Below the pieces are notes generated by a model. The model did no database searches. It was not told the origin of the DNA and saw only the letters and a program-made list of their open reading frames with translations. A stretch of DNA of 64,000 bases from Topomyia yanbarensis (Eukaryota > Arthropoda > Insecta > Diptera > Culicidae): positions 36,678,343 through 36,742,342 of the forward strand of contig NC_080671.1 in the NCBI RefSeq assembly GCF_030247195.1. The letters run 5' to 3'. The translations under genes and the position numbers were made by a program. Of this stretch, positions 9,846-20,440 are shown piece after piece; position 1 is the stretch's first letter, and the number at the start of each line of letters is the position of its first letter.

Positions 9846-11502
9846 TAGGGTGTCCCAAAATGACATCATGTTAAAAAAGTCATCGGCTCACTTCTTAAAT
9901 GAAAGGTTAGGGTATCAGGACCACTTTCTTCTTCGGAGTGAATTTGCTCAAACGATCCCTACTGGTGGCGAATTTTGATTTTTCGAAAAATGGGCCGGGT
10001 AAAATTTCAAACTCATGCTTGTTGAAGTGCTTCTGAACTGTCTTAGGTTTTTTCAGCATTTTTTTATTTTTCTAGAGATTAAAATGGAGAAGTTTGGTTA
10101 GTTAGTTTGCACAAATTTTGAAGTATAAGAGCGTCTAAGCCATTAAAACTTTGTAAAAAGTGTAATTTTTGGTGTTTTTCATTAGTTTTTCTCCAAAACT
10201 GGGTATCTACAAATTTTTAAAAGTATGGAGAGCACTTCAAATAGTTGGGCCCAATAAAGAAGCTCAATTTTGTTGAAGAAAGTGTATAGCCACGGTAAAA
10301 GGGGTATGAGTTATATAAGTTTTTGTTATATAACCTTCGACATTTTAAGCAATTCATCAAAAATATTAATATTCCAAAAAATAAAACAATTAAAATGTGC
10401 TTAGACCACATAGTTTTTTGGAAAATAGAAGGAAAATAATTTGAAACGGCGTTTTCTGTTTGTCTTTAGTTGGTCAGGATCGGGTTTAATGCGAATTTGA
10501 TGATTTTTTGTACCATCAATTATAAAAATAATGATAACTTTACTAATGATGCCAAGCCTCTAATTATTTTTAGAAAAGTTAATTCTCCATAATTACTTCT
10601 TGGAAGCTTATTCACCAAAATTATTGTACTAGAAGATGAGTTGTATTCTGTTGTAAAACTTTTTAGAAAATACAAAGCCTTCAAAATTGACTATTTCGGA
10701 ATTGTGTGATCTAAAACGTAAAGATCAGTTTTTCAACATTCAACCCCACCCTTCTGCATTTTTCTTTACTCTAAGGTACCTAACATGGGAATGAGACTTT
10801 ATATACAAAATCTGAATACGTTAGTCAATTCGGCATACAAATATACGCTATAGCTTGCCACTAACTCGACATATTTGTTTAATTTTCATGATTTTCAACC
10901 ACACTAGGTGGTTATCAATATACTAAATAATTTAAAAAATGCTCATAAAAACCGATTCTGATGTAGTAGAGACAAGAAGAAAATGCCATTTTTCATCATT
11001 TTCCTCCTATTTTACGAAAAGCAAAATGCGGACTAAGCACACTGAAATTGTTTTATTTTGTAGAACAGAGTTATTTTTTATGAATACATAAAATGTCAAA
11101 AAGTTATCTAGCAAAAACTTAAATAACTCATACCCCACTAGCCGTAGCTATACACTTTCTTTAGAAAAAATACGCCCCCATGTTTGACTCAAGTACTTGA
11201 AGTGTTTCCTATGCTTTTAAAATTTTGTAGGTACCCAGTTTTGAAGAAAAACTAATGAAAAACACCAAAAATTACACTTATTGGCGTTTAAAGGCTTAAA
11301 GTTAGTTTTAAAGGCTCTGTCGCTCTTATAATCCACAATTTGTGCAAACTAACTCTAACTTCTCGATTTGGATCTCTAGAAAAATAAAAAAATGCTGAAA
11401 AAATCTAAGACAGTTCAGGAGTACTTCAACAAGCATAAATTTGAAATTTTACCCAAATTCGGCCCCTTTTTCGAAAACATGATGTCATTTTGGGACACCC
11501 TA
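9846..11502. mobile_element. hAT-type foldback element with arms of about 600 bp
   Basis: The termini are TAGGGTGTCCCAAAATGAC and its inverse, flanked by an identical 8 bp duplication GTGTACAG (9838-9845 and 11503-11510). TAGGG ends and 8 bp duplications fit hAT. Beyond the tips, the left half to about 10510 pairs with the right half from about 10920 at good identity with small gaps, leaving a loop of about 400 bp. No transposase is present, so it is non-autonomous. A transcript through it would fold into a very long hairpin. Confidence 0.8.
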
Positions 11503-11507
11503 GTGTA

Positions 11508-11743
11508 CAGTCGTGATTCGGTAGTTAGTCACTTTTTAACTGGACCGCTTTTTAGTAGAACCTCCGCTAGTTGGACCATTGTCTAACTAAAAAGCATCTG
11601 AATGTCAAAATCTCGTGTCAAATTCACTTTGACAATCAAACTGACAATAATTAGAGATGTGAGCAGATGCATTTTCGGTCCAACTAGCGAACCAAGTTCG
11701 TTGGTTGGACAGAGGATGTGACCCAACCAACGAATCACGACTG
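11508..11743 (+). mobile_element. Mariner-type MITE interrupted at its left tip
   Basis: The ends are CAGTCGTGATTCG and its inverse, with TA on each side (11506-11507, 11744-11745). Internal halves also show imperfect pairing (GTCCAACTAGCG versus CGCTAGTTGGAC). The hAT-type foldback is inserted three bases inside its left end, so this MITE is the older insertion. Confidence 0.75.
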
Positions 11744-11926
11744 TATTGATGACAACATTTGTAAGACGTGTCATTATTGTGCATAGAAAATTTTCTATAC
11801 CTACAAAAAGCATCAATTATTAACTTTTAATCATATTTCGGCTTCAGTAGGTCTAGACACAATCGGTGAGATGCATTTCAAAGGAAATTGGTCAAAGAAT
11901 CTAGAAAAAATAGTAATTTTACATTA

Positions 11927-12280
11927 CAGTGTTGCCAAACATGTAATATTTCCAGTTTAAAAGTAGGACTGCATTTTTCTCATAACAGATGTATTTTCCT
12001 TTGGAAAATTATTATGCCATTGTGTTCCTCAGACATTTTTACATTTAAAATCATCTAAACCTTCAATATAACTTGAGCCAAACCTAAGACATAGTGTTCT
12101 GAAGCAAAACACTCCCAATTTCTTATTACGTTTCTCGCTATATCCAAATGGCAAATAATTCAGCAAAATTATTGTTAACAATTGCAACAATATTTCAACC
12201 TGGCAAGATATTTTTGAAAAACAGCACAGTTCGAAAAGATATTTGTAATTCCAGGTACAGATGCAAATATGGCAACACTG
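11927..12280. mobile_element. Probable hAT-like MITE
   Basis: It starts CAGTGTTGCCAAACATG and ends with the inverse ATATGGCAACACTG, a hAT-style terminal pair 354 bp apart. The flanking 8 bp (left TTACATTA-like, right CTGTGCAC) do not match, so the two ends may belong to different or rearranged copies. Confidence 0.45.
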
Positions 12281-13162
12281 CTGTGCACTGATATACCTGC
12301 AACCACCAGCAAAGTTTATCGACTGTTCGACCTGCTGAGACCTGCTCGAAATCAGATGAACTTCAGAAGCCGATTCAACGGAGAACCACATAATGTAATG
12401 CGCTCGTGTAAAGTTTCGCAACATCAACGACGGAGATTCAATCCTTTCACTTCTTTGTCTGGTCTGGTCATCGCGTAGAATGCAAGCCGGGCGACACGGT
12501 CGAGACCGATCTGAGAGGTGCCGCATATAGCCATGAATTATAACCAATTTTTCCTGCCTGTCTTATTCTGCCGCTGCCGGCTGTTGGCCACCACCAGCCA
12601 CCGACAAAGTAGCATCCGTGTGTTACAGAATTGTGCCGCAACTGTCGGTTAGTCGATCGGTCTGCCAATAGTCGGCAGGATGATGCACATGAGGGATTTC
12701 CGAAGGGGTGCGCTTTGATTCAATTGGATAAACGTGATCCAACAAGTAGAACACCTTCTTCGCTTGCGGAGTACTGCTGGTGAACCGCTCCAACATGAAC
12801 GGCATCATGTTCGGCCGAAGTAATTCGAATCGATCGTAAAATGTTTGTTGTATAATTTAATTAGACATTGCCTAAGCGGTGGCGAGTAAAATTTTCGTCG
12901 AAGGCGCGTTATTAAAATTACGAATTTACAAATTGACGGTGTTTGGTAGTTGAGGAGATGATCAACGATTTTGAATCGGCCGGGAATTCCAATGATTTAC
13001 CGAATAATTTATCGGGCAAAGACATCGAAAATTAGTTTCGGCCATACAACGAACTTTTCACTAATGCTAAAGCTAACGAACCTTCAAAGACCTCCGTTAA
13101 ACTGGATAGGGATCTACACATAAACTATCTTGCGAAACTTGCCCGCGCATTGTCCTTCGCAG
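12281..13162. other. Unassigned sequence of moderate GC content
   Basis: Richer in GC than its surroundings. Several short minus-strand open frames (for example 12029-12547, 12623-12808) exist but show no motif. It could be diverged exon-bearing or regulatory DNA; I cannot decide from the sequence. Confidence 0.3.
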
Positions 13163-13480
13163 TCAAACCCCCCGCCGCCGTAACAAAACTGTCACAAACC
13201 GTTGGATCAGATCGTACATTTGTGCACCAAATCGAAACGATCGGTTCAAATTAGTCGAGTTGAGGTAGCTACTAAGCATGGCCTCGAACATACGTGCCTG
13301 CGAAGCGTACTCGAATTCCGTGAAAATTTCATAGTTGCCAAACGACACTGCCCCACTGCTGTGTAAACTGCTATTGCATACTAAACAGCTGTTTCGCATT
13401 TCTAACCGCTTAGAGCCTGCCACCGACGGGCGATGGATGATGTACTGGCGGTTGCTAGGCTAGAGGAAGCACGCAGTTCG
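13163..13480 (-). CDS. Unrecognised open frame, possible exon or pseudogene
   Basis: The minus-strand frame is open from about 13480 and has an ATG at 13421-13423. It includes FEYASQARMFEAMLSSYLNS and FRFGAQMYDLIQRF, an ordinary soluble-protein composition unlike the surrounding junk frames. It stops at 13163 just after a GGCGGCGGGGGG tract. Shifting frame in that tract continues the reading as GGFDCEGQCAGKFRKIVYV to a stop, which hints at a frameshifted pseudogene. I do not recognise the family and no splice signals clearly decide. Confidence 0.2.
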
Positions 13481-14294
13481 CACTGCATTTATATTGGTAC
13501 GCTTCACAAGTTTTCTGTTGGAAACAGTTCTTACTCTTCCTGCTTGAAATCAAAACTTGTTGATGTTCTACCACCAAACCATGCAGAAAGCACAACAACC
13601 AATTATTCTTGAAGGTTCGATTTAAAAGTGCACAATTGTTGCAACATATGTACATGTATGTAGCTCCGACCGACCGCCGAGCAAAGATCGAAACGGCGAT
13701 GATTGATAGGCCAGTGTTGTTCGTATATGTAATTAAAAGACTGTGTGGAAATGTAAAGCGCCCCGCAAAAACGGTATACGCATGTCAACACTAATTATGC
13801 CTGGGAATAAGAAAACCACTCAAATGAGAGATATTAATTTTCAGATTGAATAATGTTTAGGGTACTCGGTAAAGGCACCGCGGTCTAGCTGTACGGAGAT
13901 CGTATGAAGATTGGCTTTATTGAGAAAAATGACTGTTAAACAAATCCACCTACCAGCTTAGAATTCCAATTTCGAATCCAATTATTCGCTTAATCAAATT
14001 AACCGCATTTTTGTCTACATAGTGTGACCTGCCACGAAACCAGATATGTTTTAGCAAGAGCGAAAAAAATGCAACAGCAAATCCTCCATTAAATGCATAA
14101 AACCAACATTTACGCGGCGGGGTGAAAAAAAGTACGTCATTGAGTTCCATTTCGTGATTGTTGTACTAATTTTTTGTTTGTTTCTTTCCGTGGGGCTCTC
14201 GTGCACACGCGCAGCAGTGTTTCATCGGCTTTTCCCAAACACAACATAGACGTAGTTTATAGTTTCTTAGTCAGTCAACAGACGAACGCGGTCG
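13481..14294. other. Unassigned sequence
   Basis: No recognisable gene or repeat. Short opposing open frames at 13600-13790 carry no motif. Confidence 0.35.
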
Positions 14295-14456
14295 ATGCTT
14301 GTGTTGTTTGTACTGAATTCAGTTTTACGGGTGGTAGCATTAAAATTCGTCCGTCGAATTACAGATTATGTCACGCACGTGGGCATGGAGAATTTGGAAA
14401 GATTTGCACTGGAATTGTGCCCCAATTACACTGATGTTTTTGTCGTTCACAATTAG
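14295..14456 (+). CDS. Small open frame (53 codons), function unknown
   Basis: ATG at 14295, stop at 14454-14456. The second half (ITDYVTHVGMENLERFALEL, CPNYTDVFVVHN) looks like ordinary protein, more so than the longer overlapping frame in another register. It could be the last exon of something or a pseudogene scrap. No family recognised. Confidence 0.15.
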   Translation: MLVLFVLNSVLRVVALKFVRRITDYVTHVGMENLERFALELCPNYTDVFVVHN

Positions 14457-15059
14457 TTTGTGTCAGCCATTAGGCACAGAGATCCTTATAGGTTCAAATG
14501 TAAAGGCTAGATCATTTGACCTGTGTTAAGCCAAAGAGGACCAAGCACCATTTTGAGATTCATGCTCTAAAAACGCTATCACATCTAACATAGTACAAGC
14601 AGCACCCACATCTATTTATTTTTAGAACACAATTAGCAAACGAATGCAAATAAGTGTTCTTTAAGTTGCTATGTTAATAGCAAGTAAAATGCATTTTAAC
14701 ATGAAAAATACTAGAAAAAAATTACGACGCAGACCATTTAGAAATAGGCCACTTTCAAATGCGTATATTTTTTTTCCTTTGAATAATTCAAAAAAAATTC
14801 CGAGAGTAAAAGAATCATAATAATATTATTGACCAATCTGTGCAGAAAATATTTTTTTAAATACACCAATGTAATCATATATCATCATGTGGTTCACTTT
14901 ATGACGTAATATATGGAAATTTTAAAGTAATTTCAGCGTTTTCTTAACACTTTGAGCCTGTTTAAAAATAAAATAAAGGCCAGTAGCAAGCTTCTGCATC
15001 CATGGTACAACAACATCCTGCAGAACCTGAAGGTCGATTACTTCTAGTCGCTTCTCTTA
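14457..15059. other. Unassigned AT-rich sequence
   Basis: Nothing recognised on either strand. Confidence 0.4.
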
Positions 15060-15155
15060 GGGCCGATTTCTTCACCCTCGCTTTACGCTTAAGCCAGGTT
15101 TAAACGTACTGGCGAACCTGGTTTAAACGTTAAGCGAGGGTGAAGAAATCGGCCC
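15060..15155. mobile_element. Harbinger-type 96 bp palindromic MITE
   Basis: GGGCCGATTTCTTCACCCTC begins each inverted half and the pairing continues almost to the centre (AACCAGGTT-type words). The 3 bp TTA directly flanks both sides (15057-15059, 15156-15158). GGGCC ends with a TTA duplication are characteristic of PIF/Harbinger-derived MITEs. Confidence 0.75.
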
Positions 15156-15182
15156 TTAGAGGATTCCCAAAGTTTTGTTGTT

Positions 15183-15240
15183 ACCGTAAAACGGGGTATC
15201 TTTGATCACCGAGGTAAGTTTGATCAAATGAGACTTTTTT
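15183..15240 (+). repeat. Left terminus of a DNA element related to 48353-49053
   Basis: ACCGTAAAACGGGGTATC followed by TTTGATCACCGAGGTAAG and a further TTTGATCAA matches the ends of the element at 48353-49053. No partner end is visible downstream. Confidence 0.45.
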
Positions 15241-15759
15241 TCAGTAACGTACGATAAGATGATTCCCTCTATCAAAATCATCGAAACAATATACAAACTA
15301 TATTCTACAGATGTTCAGCATCTACTGGCAACGATTATTTCGTCATTTAATGTACCTTTTTTGAACACAAATTCAAATTCGAAATGATTCCATTTTCATG
15401 CATCGTTTCAATCTGTTCAAACAATTCCTTGTTTATTAAAGAAATCAATCAACTTCAACTGAACTGATCACTTTTTTAGAAACTTTTTAGTAAATATTTT
15501 TGTCCAATAATTTATTTAAAAAATCCGAGATTTCTATTGCTAACTATTTAATTTCGACTATTATCCCAAAAAAATTCAATAAAAGTCGGCCGTATCCTTC
15601 TTAGCAATTTTGTTTTTTTTTACGAGACGACACAATATTGGGCCATAAAATCGCCTGCAGTTATGCAATTTACACAACATTTGGAGCGTTATTTCCTATT
15701 TCGATACAGCTTTTATTTTCAATTTGTGACATCATAAATGTTACAAGAACATTAATTAT
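15241..15759. other. Unassigned AT-rich sequence
   Basis: Nothing recognised. The open frame that enters the retrotransposon extends upstream to 15638 but shows no RT homology before about 15760. Confidence 0.4.
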
Positions 15760-16536
15760 ATACTCCGACCATAACTCGTATCGACCGATTGTAATGCTAT
15801 CCTGCATCAGGAAATTGTTAGAAAAATATATTCTACGACGTCTCGACAATTGGGTTAAGGCGAACGGCTTACTATCAGATACCCAGTTTGGTTTTCGGAG
15901 GGGAAAGGAAACGAATGATTGTCTGGCGCTACTTTCGTCAGAAATCCAACTAACTTACGCAAAAAAAGAACAAATGGCGTCTGTGTTCTTAGACATAAAA
16001 GGAGCATTCGACTCTGTTTCCATTGATGTTCTCTCGGAGAAACTACATCTTTGTGGTGTTTCACCAATATTAAATAATTATTTATACTTATTATTGTCTT
16101 GTCTTGTCTTGTCTAACTTATTGTCAGAAAAGCACATGCACTTTGCATATGGCGATTTGGCAACATTCAGAATAGGTTACATGGGCCTCCCACAAGGTTC
16201 TTGTTTAAGCCACCTTCTCTACAATTTTTACGTGAATGACATTGATAATTGTATTGTCAGCCCATGCACTCTAAGGCAACTTGCAGATGATGGCGTGGTT
16301 TCTGTTACAGGACCAAAAGCCATAAATTTACAACAACCACTGCAAGATAGTTTGGATAATTTATCAAGTTGGGCATTGAAGCTAGGCATCGATTTCTCTA
16401 CGGAGAAAACAGAGTTGGTTGTTTTTTCAAGGAAGCGTGATCCAGCTCAGCTTCAGCTTCAGTTGGTTGGTAGAACGATAGCCCAAATCATGACCTTTAA
16501 ATATCTCGGAATTTGGTTCGATTCTAAAGGCACATG
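15760..16536 (+). pseudogene. Reverse transcriptase domain of the I-type element
   Basis: Visible RT motifs in order: SYRPIVMLSCIRKLLEKYIL, DTQFGFRRGKETNDCL, ASVFLDIKGAFDSVS, YMGLPQGSCLSHLLYNFYVN, RQLADDGVVSV (catalytic ADD kept) and FKYLGIWFD. The frame ends prematurely at 16537 and continues in another frame at 16534 after a small deletion. A CTTGT/TCTTG tandem expansion at about 16093-16113 inserts LSCLVLS-like residues between normal RT blocks. Confidence 0.85.
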
Positions 16537-17100
16537 AGGTATCTGATAAAGAAGTGCCAACAAAGGATAAATTTTCTCCGAACAATAACCGGATCTTGGT
16601 GGGGTGCTCATCCAAGTGACGTGATAAGATTGTATCAAACAACGATACTTTCAGTAATGGAATATGGGTGCTTCTGTTTCCGTTCAGCTGCAAACACTCA
16701 CATTATTAAATTGGAACGAATACAGTATCGTTGTTTACGAATCGCCTTAGGTTCCATGCAATCGACACATACGATGAGTCTTGAAGTACTAGCGGGAGTT
16801 CTTCCCTTAAAAGATCGATTCTTGGATCTCTCCTCTCGTTTACTTATACTATGTGAGGTTATGAATTCATTGGTAATTGAAAATTTTGAAAGACTTGTCG
16901 AGCTTCAATCCCAAACCAGATTCATGACAGTGTATTTCAATCACATGTCACAAGAAATAACGCCTTCTAGTTATGTTATGACATGTGTTAATATACTAGA
17001 TACTCCCGATACCACTTTTTTTTCGACACGTCCATGCAAGAGGAAATTCGTGGAATCCCGGATCACCTGCGCTCTCTGGAGATCCTCAAAATATTCATAA
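16534..17100 (+). pseudogene. RT thumb/linker segment of the I-type element
   Basis: Continues the RT in a shifted frame: YLIKKCQQRINFLRTITGSW, WGAHPSDVIRLYQTTILSVM, EYGCFCFRSAA and LERIQYRCLRIALGSM, the usual segment between RT and RNase H. Coding homology then shifts frame again in a run of eight T (about 17017-17024), after which RNase H begins in the next frame. Confidence 0.8.
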
Positions 17101-17959
17101 GTAAATACCAACACATTGACTGCCATAAAATGTTCTACACTGATGGGTCACGAATCAATGAGGCCACTGGCTTCGGTATTTTCAACAATAACAGCTCGAT
17201 CTCTTTCAAGCTTGCAGAACCTGCCTCTGTTTATACAGCCGAACTAGCAGCAGTTCACTATAGTTTGGAAATCATTGATACTTTACTTCCGAGCCATTAT
17301 TTCATCCTCACAGATAGCCTCAGCACAATTAAGGCACTACGCTCATTAAAGCTTGATAATCACGCTCCGTTCTTTTTGACGAAGATACGAGAATACTTAA
17401 CTAAATTAACAAATAAATCTTATCAAATTACCTTAGTGTGGATTCCCGCTCATTGCTCCATACCGGGTAATGAGAGAGCGGATAATTTAGCCAAAATAGG
17501 GGCGCTGGACGGTGACATCTATGAAAGACCTATTGCCTTCAATGAATTTTATAGCGCTTCTCGTCAGAGGACGCTTACTAGTTGGCAAACATCATGGGAC
17601 AATGGAGATCTGGGACGGTGGTTGCACTCAATTATCCCTAAAGTATCAACGAAGGCATGGTTCAAAGGGTTGAATGTAAGTCGAAACTTCATTCGTGTGA
17701 TGTCTAGACTCATGTCCAACCATTATACGTTGAATGCGCATCTCCCCCGTATTGGGATCACAGAAGATAATCAATTGACATTGAACATGTTGTTTGGTCT
17801 TGCACTGAATATCGTGAAGCCAGATCCCAATTAATAGACTCCTTACGAGCCAGAAAAAAACCACCCTATGTTCCTGTTCGTGATATCCTCGCTTTACGAG
17901 ATCTTACATACATGGGCCATATTTATCATTTCCTGAAAACAATAAATATTCAAATATAA
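17034..17959 (+). pseudogene. RNase H domain and C-terminal tail of the I-type element
   Basis: RNase H degrades the RNA strand of the RNA/DNA hybrid during retrotransposition. All four acidic positions are visible: FYTDGSRI (D), YTAELAAVHYSLE (E), ILTDSLSTIKAL (D) and WIPAHCSIPGNERADNLAK (H and D). The open frame stops at 17834, but a shifted frame continues with DIEHVVWSCTEYREARSQLI, RARKKPPYVPVRDILALRDL and YMGHIYHFL to 17957-17959, the usual C-terminus. The cysteine motif before it is partly lost at the frameshift. Confidence 0.8.
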
Positions 17960-18064
17960 TTATCCCCGCAACGTTTCTAGTTTTTTCCCTTGCTACCCAC
18001 AAACAATTTAGTTTTCTTCGCAGTTAGTTAAGTTAGATAAAACGATATAAATAAAGAAAAAAAA

Positions 18065-18179
18065 ATTAACAAAGATTACAGAAAAAACTACCAATAGGTT
18101 TACAATGAAATTCAAGAAAATAGAGTATAAATAAAAATATTCAAAATGATGATTATCCTCAGTGTTAGCATTAGAAAGT
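18065..18179. other. Unassigned AT-rich sequence
   Basis: Nothing recognised. Confidence 0.4.
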
Positions 18180-18580
18180 GAACTTTTATTATAACGTGAT
18201 AGTCTTAAGAACTTTTGTAACATGTTATGTAAAAAAACCCCGGCGTAAAAAAGCTTTTGCAAATGCCGTGTCAAATAAACGTTTTATGAAAAAAAAAATT
18301 AATTATATAAAATATGTGAAAAGGAATGAAATGATAACAAAAATCTGCAAATTTAATTCTATTCGCTATGCCCGCCCCCATAAAATATAGTAAGTATGAC
18401 TCTCATGTTTGGAAATGAAGTTAAAAGTGATATCAATTCTTACAACAAAATGTGCATTGAGCATTTTTTAAAAGATTTGCTAGGCACAACAACAATGTTG
18501 CTAAAACGGAACCCATTTGTTGACAAAAATGGAAAATTTTGTTGGCAAAAAAGGAGCATGCCAAAAACGAAATCTTACTG
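18180..18580. mobile_element. Internally deleted copy of the pogo-like element at 59227-60730
   Basis: 18320-18365 matches 59372-59420 (GGAATGAAATGA, then GCAAATTTAATTCTATTCG), and 18405-18580 matches 60535-60730, ending in GCCAAAAACGAAATCTTACTG. About 1.1 kb that separates these parts in the other copy is missing. The right end lacks the TA, and a left terminus cannot be defined. Confidence 0.55.
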
Positions 18581-18587
18581 TCATTCA

Positions 18588-18772
18588 TTTAATTTATACA
18601 ATTCATTCAATTAATTTAATTTATATGATTCGTTTAATTCAGTTAATTCATTTAATTCAGTTAATTCAGTTAATTCTGGTAATTCAGTTAATATAGTTAA
18701 TTCAGTTAATTCAATTATTTCAGCTAATTCATTTAATTCATTTAATTCATTCAATTCATTTGTTCGATTTAT
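18588..18772 (+). repeat. 9 bp minisatellite (TTAATTCAG/TTAATTCAT)
   Basis: About 20 degenerate copies of TTAATTCAK and close variants run through 185 bp directly next to the right end of the deleted transposon copy. Confidence 0.85.
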
Positions 18773-19093
18773 TCATTTCCCCTGTCCATACATTTCATTC
18801 AGTTATTGTTCTATAATTAATTCTGCAGGTCGTAACGTGGCCTTATGGTGCCTTTAGCAGAGTGTACGTTTTACGCCCCTTTTAGTGTTAACTTTGGCTT
18901 CCTCTTTCAGTTCGACTTTTGAAAAATAATTTAGTGTGTATATGGAAATGAATGACTTGTTTTCTCAGTTATTCTCTCTCAGTTTACAAGCAGATCAAGA
19001 TTTCAAAACTTTGCTAATGCTGGTGAACTTGGCGGTGACCTACCCTGCCAACGGTATGGTAAAGGCTTGAAAGTTATTTTTGGGATTAAGCAT
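18773..19093. other. Unassigned sequence
   Basis: Nothing recognised. Confidence 0.4.
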
Positions 19094-19801
19094 GCCTTTT
19101 ATTTAAGGGGTTAGTTTTTTATTTTTCAAAAAATCGAAATTTTTTCGTTACTTTAACTGAAAGTACAACTCCTTTATAATATTTTCCCAAATTTTCATAG
19201 AGATCCGAAAAATAGAACGAAAGTTACAGCGCTTCCTAGCGCGCTTCGTCTACCAAGAGCAGTGGTAACTTCAAATTTTACACTCGATTATCTCGAAATG
19301 TCGTTTTTCCAAAAATGATTTTCCGTGTTCACGATAGCCGAAAAACCACTCAACCGATTTTCTTCATTTTTTTCAATTGATCGTAATTTATTTTTCTCGT
19401 ACTTTAACTTTTTATATACGTAAATATTTTTTTTAGATGAGAATTTTTTAATGCAATTTTTAGGCCTTAAAACAGCAATTTTTAAGGATAAACGTTGCGG
19501 AAGGCAGGAAAAAAATATTATTTATTCAACTAATCGTTAAGGTACGAGGAATACTCCTATACTAATAGAGTTTTAGGATCTTAGTTGATCTATTCGTCTT
19601 CAATCATGCTCACCGAAAGCCTCTTAAATAAAAAAGGTCCAAAAAACTCCGCCAATTATCAATATATTTTTGTAAATTTATGCTTGTATATTTCACTGAA
19701 AAAGATATAACCGAAATACTGCCAGTTTGATGTAATGAAATCATTCCATTATGCCATTACATAAATTCAAACTTTCTTGACATTTTTCATAACCCCCTAA
19801 A
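19094..19801. mobile_element. Probable DNA element with AAGGGGTTA / TAACCCCCT ends
   Basis: TTTAAGGGGTTAGTTTTTTA at the left is mirrored by TTTTTCATAACCCCCTAAAG at the right, 708 bp apart. The interior is AT-rich with no coding motif. Termini are diverged and no target duplication is certain, so the superfamily is open. Confidence 0.4.
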
Positions 19802-19922
19802 GCGCGGAAACTATTCTTCAAAAGTGACGCGAAAAACAAAAATTTCCCTGTCTATTTCAGGTTAACTCATTAATATGGAGCACCAAAAGCACACTGAAGT
19901 ATTGTAACGCTTATAATGCAAG

Positions 19923-20440
19923 TTGCCTGTTGATTTGTCTGTAATACCATTCGAAGTTAGATGTTTGAAGCTAACGGACGGAGCATTCTTTCGGGGAACT
20001 TTGGTAAATCAGTTGACGTATTTGAAGGCAACGTACGGAGAATTCTTCGGGAGACTCTACGAGCATAATGGTTTACTGATGAGACGATTTATTAGGGAAT
20101 TCAACCCGCCTATATCATACAACAACCCGAACGATAAATTTGAATATTTGTCTATTTCTTTCCTATGGTTGGAAACTTGTAAATATACCGAAAATCTCTA
20201 TACCCGAAACAAATTACCGAAGTTCGTTCGTAGTGGACCGTCGTTCATTTCATCTAAATGCAAATTCCAATCTTATACTGTACATTTGTGCAATCAGTTG
20301 AAGCTAGTTATTTGAAGGCGATAAAGAGAGCATCTTTTCAGGGGACTGTATATCAAGAAAATTATAGAGAGCATACAATTTTTAGAAGCTATTATCTGGT
20401 TGATGGATTAGCGATTAAGGTGCATATAATTAAATTTTAA
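19923..20440 (+). pseudogene. Unrecognised open frame with an internal repeated motif
   Basis: Two overlapping frames (19923-20315 and 20258-20440) contain three variants of one block: LKLTDGAFFRGTL, LKATYGEFFGRLY and LKAIKRASFQGTVY. At DNA level the units start near 19962, 20016 and 20302 (TTTGAAGSYRA then GGAG/GAGCATTCTTTCGGGGAAC-like words). This suggests an old repeat-containing protein or a decayed minisatellite. I recognise no family. Confidence 0.25.

Larger units (their letters stand above)
15760..18064 (+). mobile_element. 5'-truncated I-type non-LTR retrotransposon
   Basis: Reverse transcriptase, linker, RNase H and a C-terminal tail occur in the order of I-type ORF2 proteins, followed by a short 3' UTR ending in ATATAAATAAAGAAAAAAAAA. 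The 5' end is truncated within the RT domain just before SYRPIVML, and ORF1 and the endonuclease are missing. Three frame changes kill the ORF. The presence of RNase H narrows the choice to the I/LOA/R1/Tad groups; wording such as LADDGVVSVTG and SRLMSNHYTLNAHL suggests I-like. No clean target duplication was seen. Confidence 0.8.

Noticed and set aside
11927..12280. Calling the CAGTGTTGCCA pair a definite hAT insertion
   Set aside because: The flanking 8 bp do not match, so it was kept only as probable.
12029..12547. 172-codon minus-strand open frame
   Set aside because: It spans the end of a probable hAT-like MITE and flanking DNA, and has no motif or domain-like composition.
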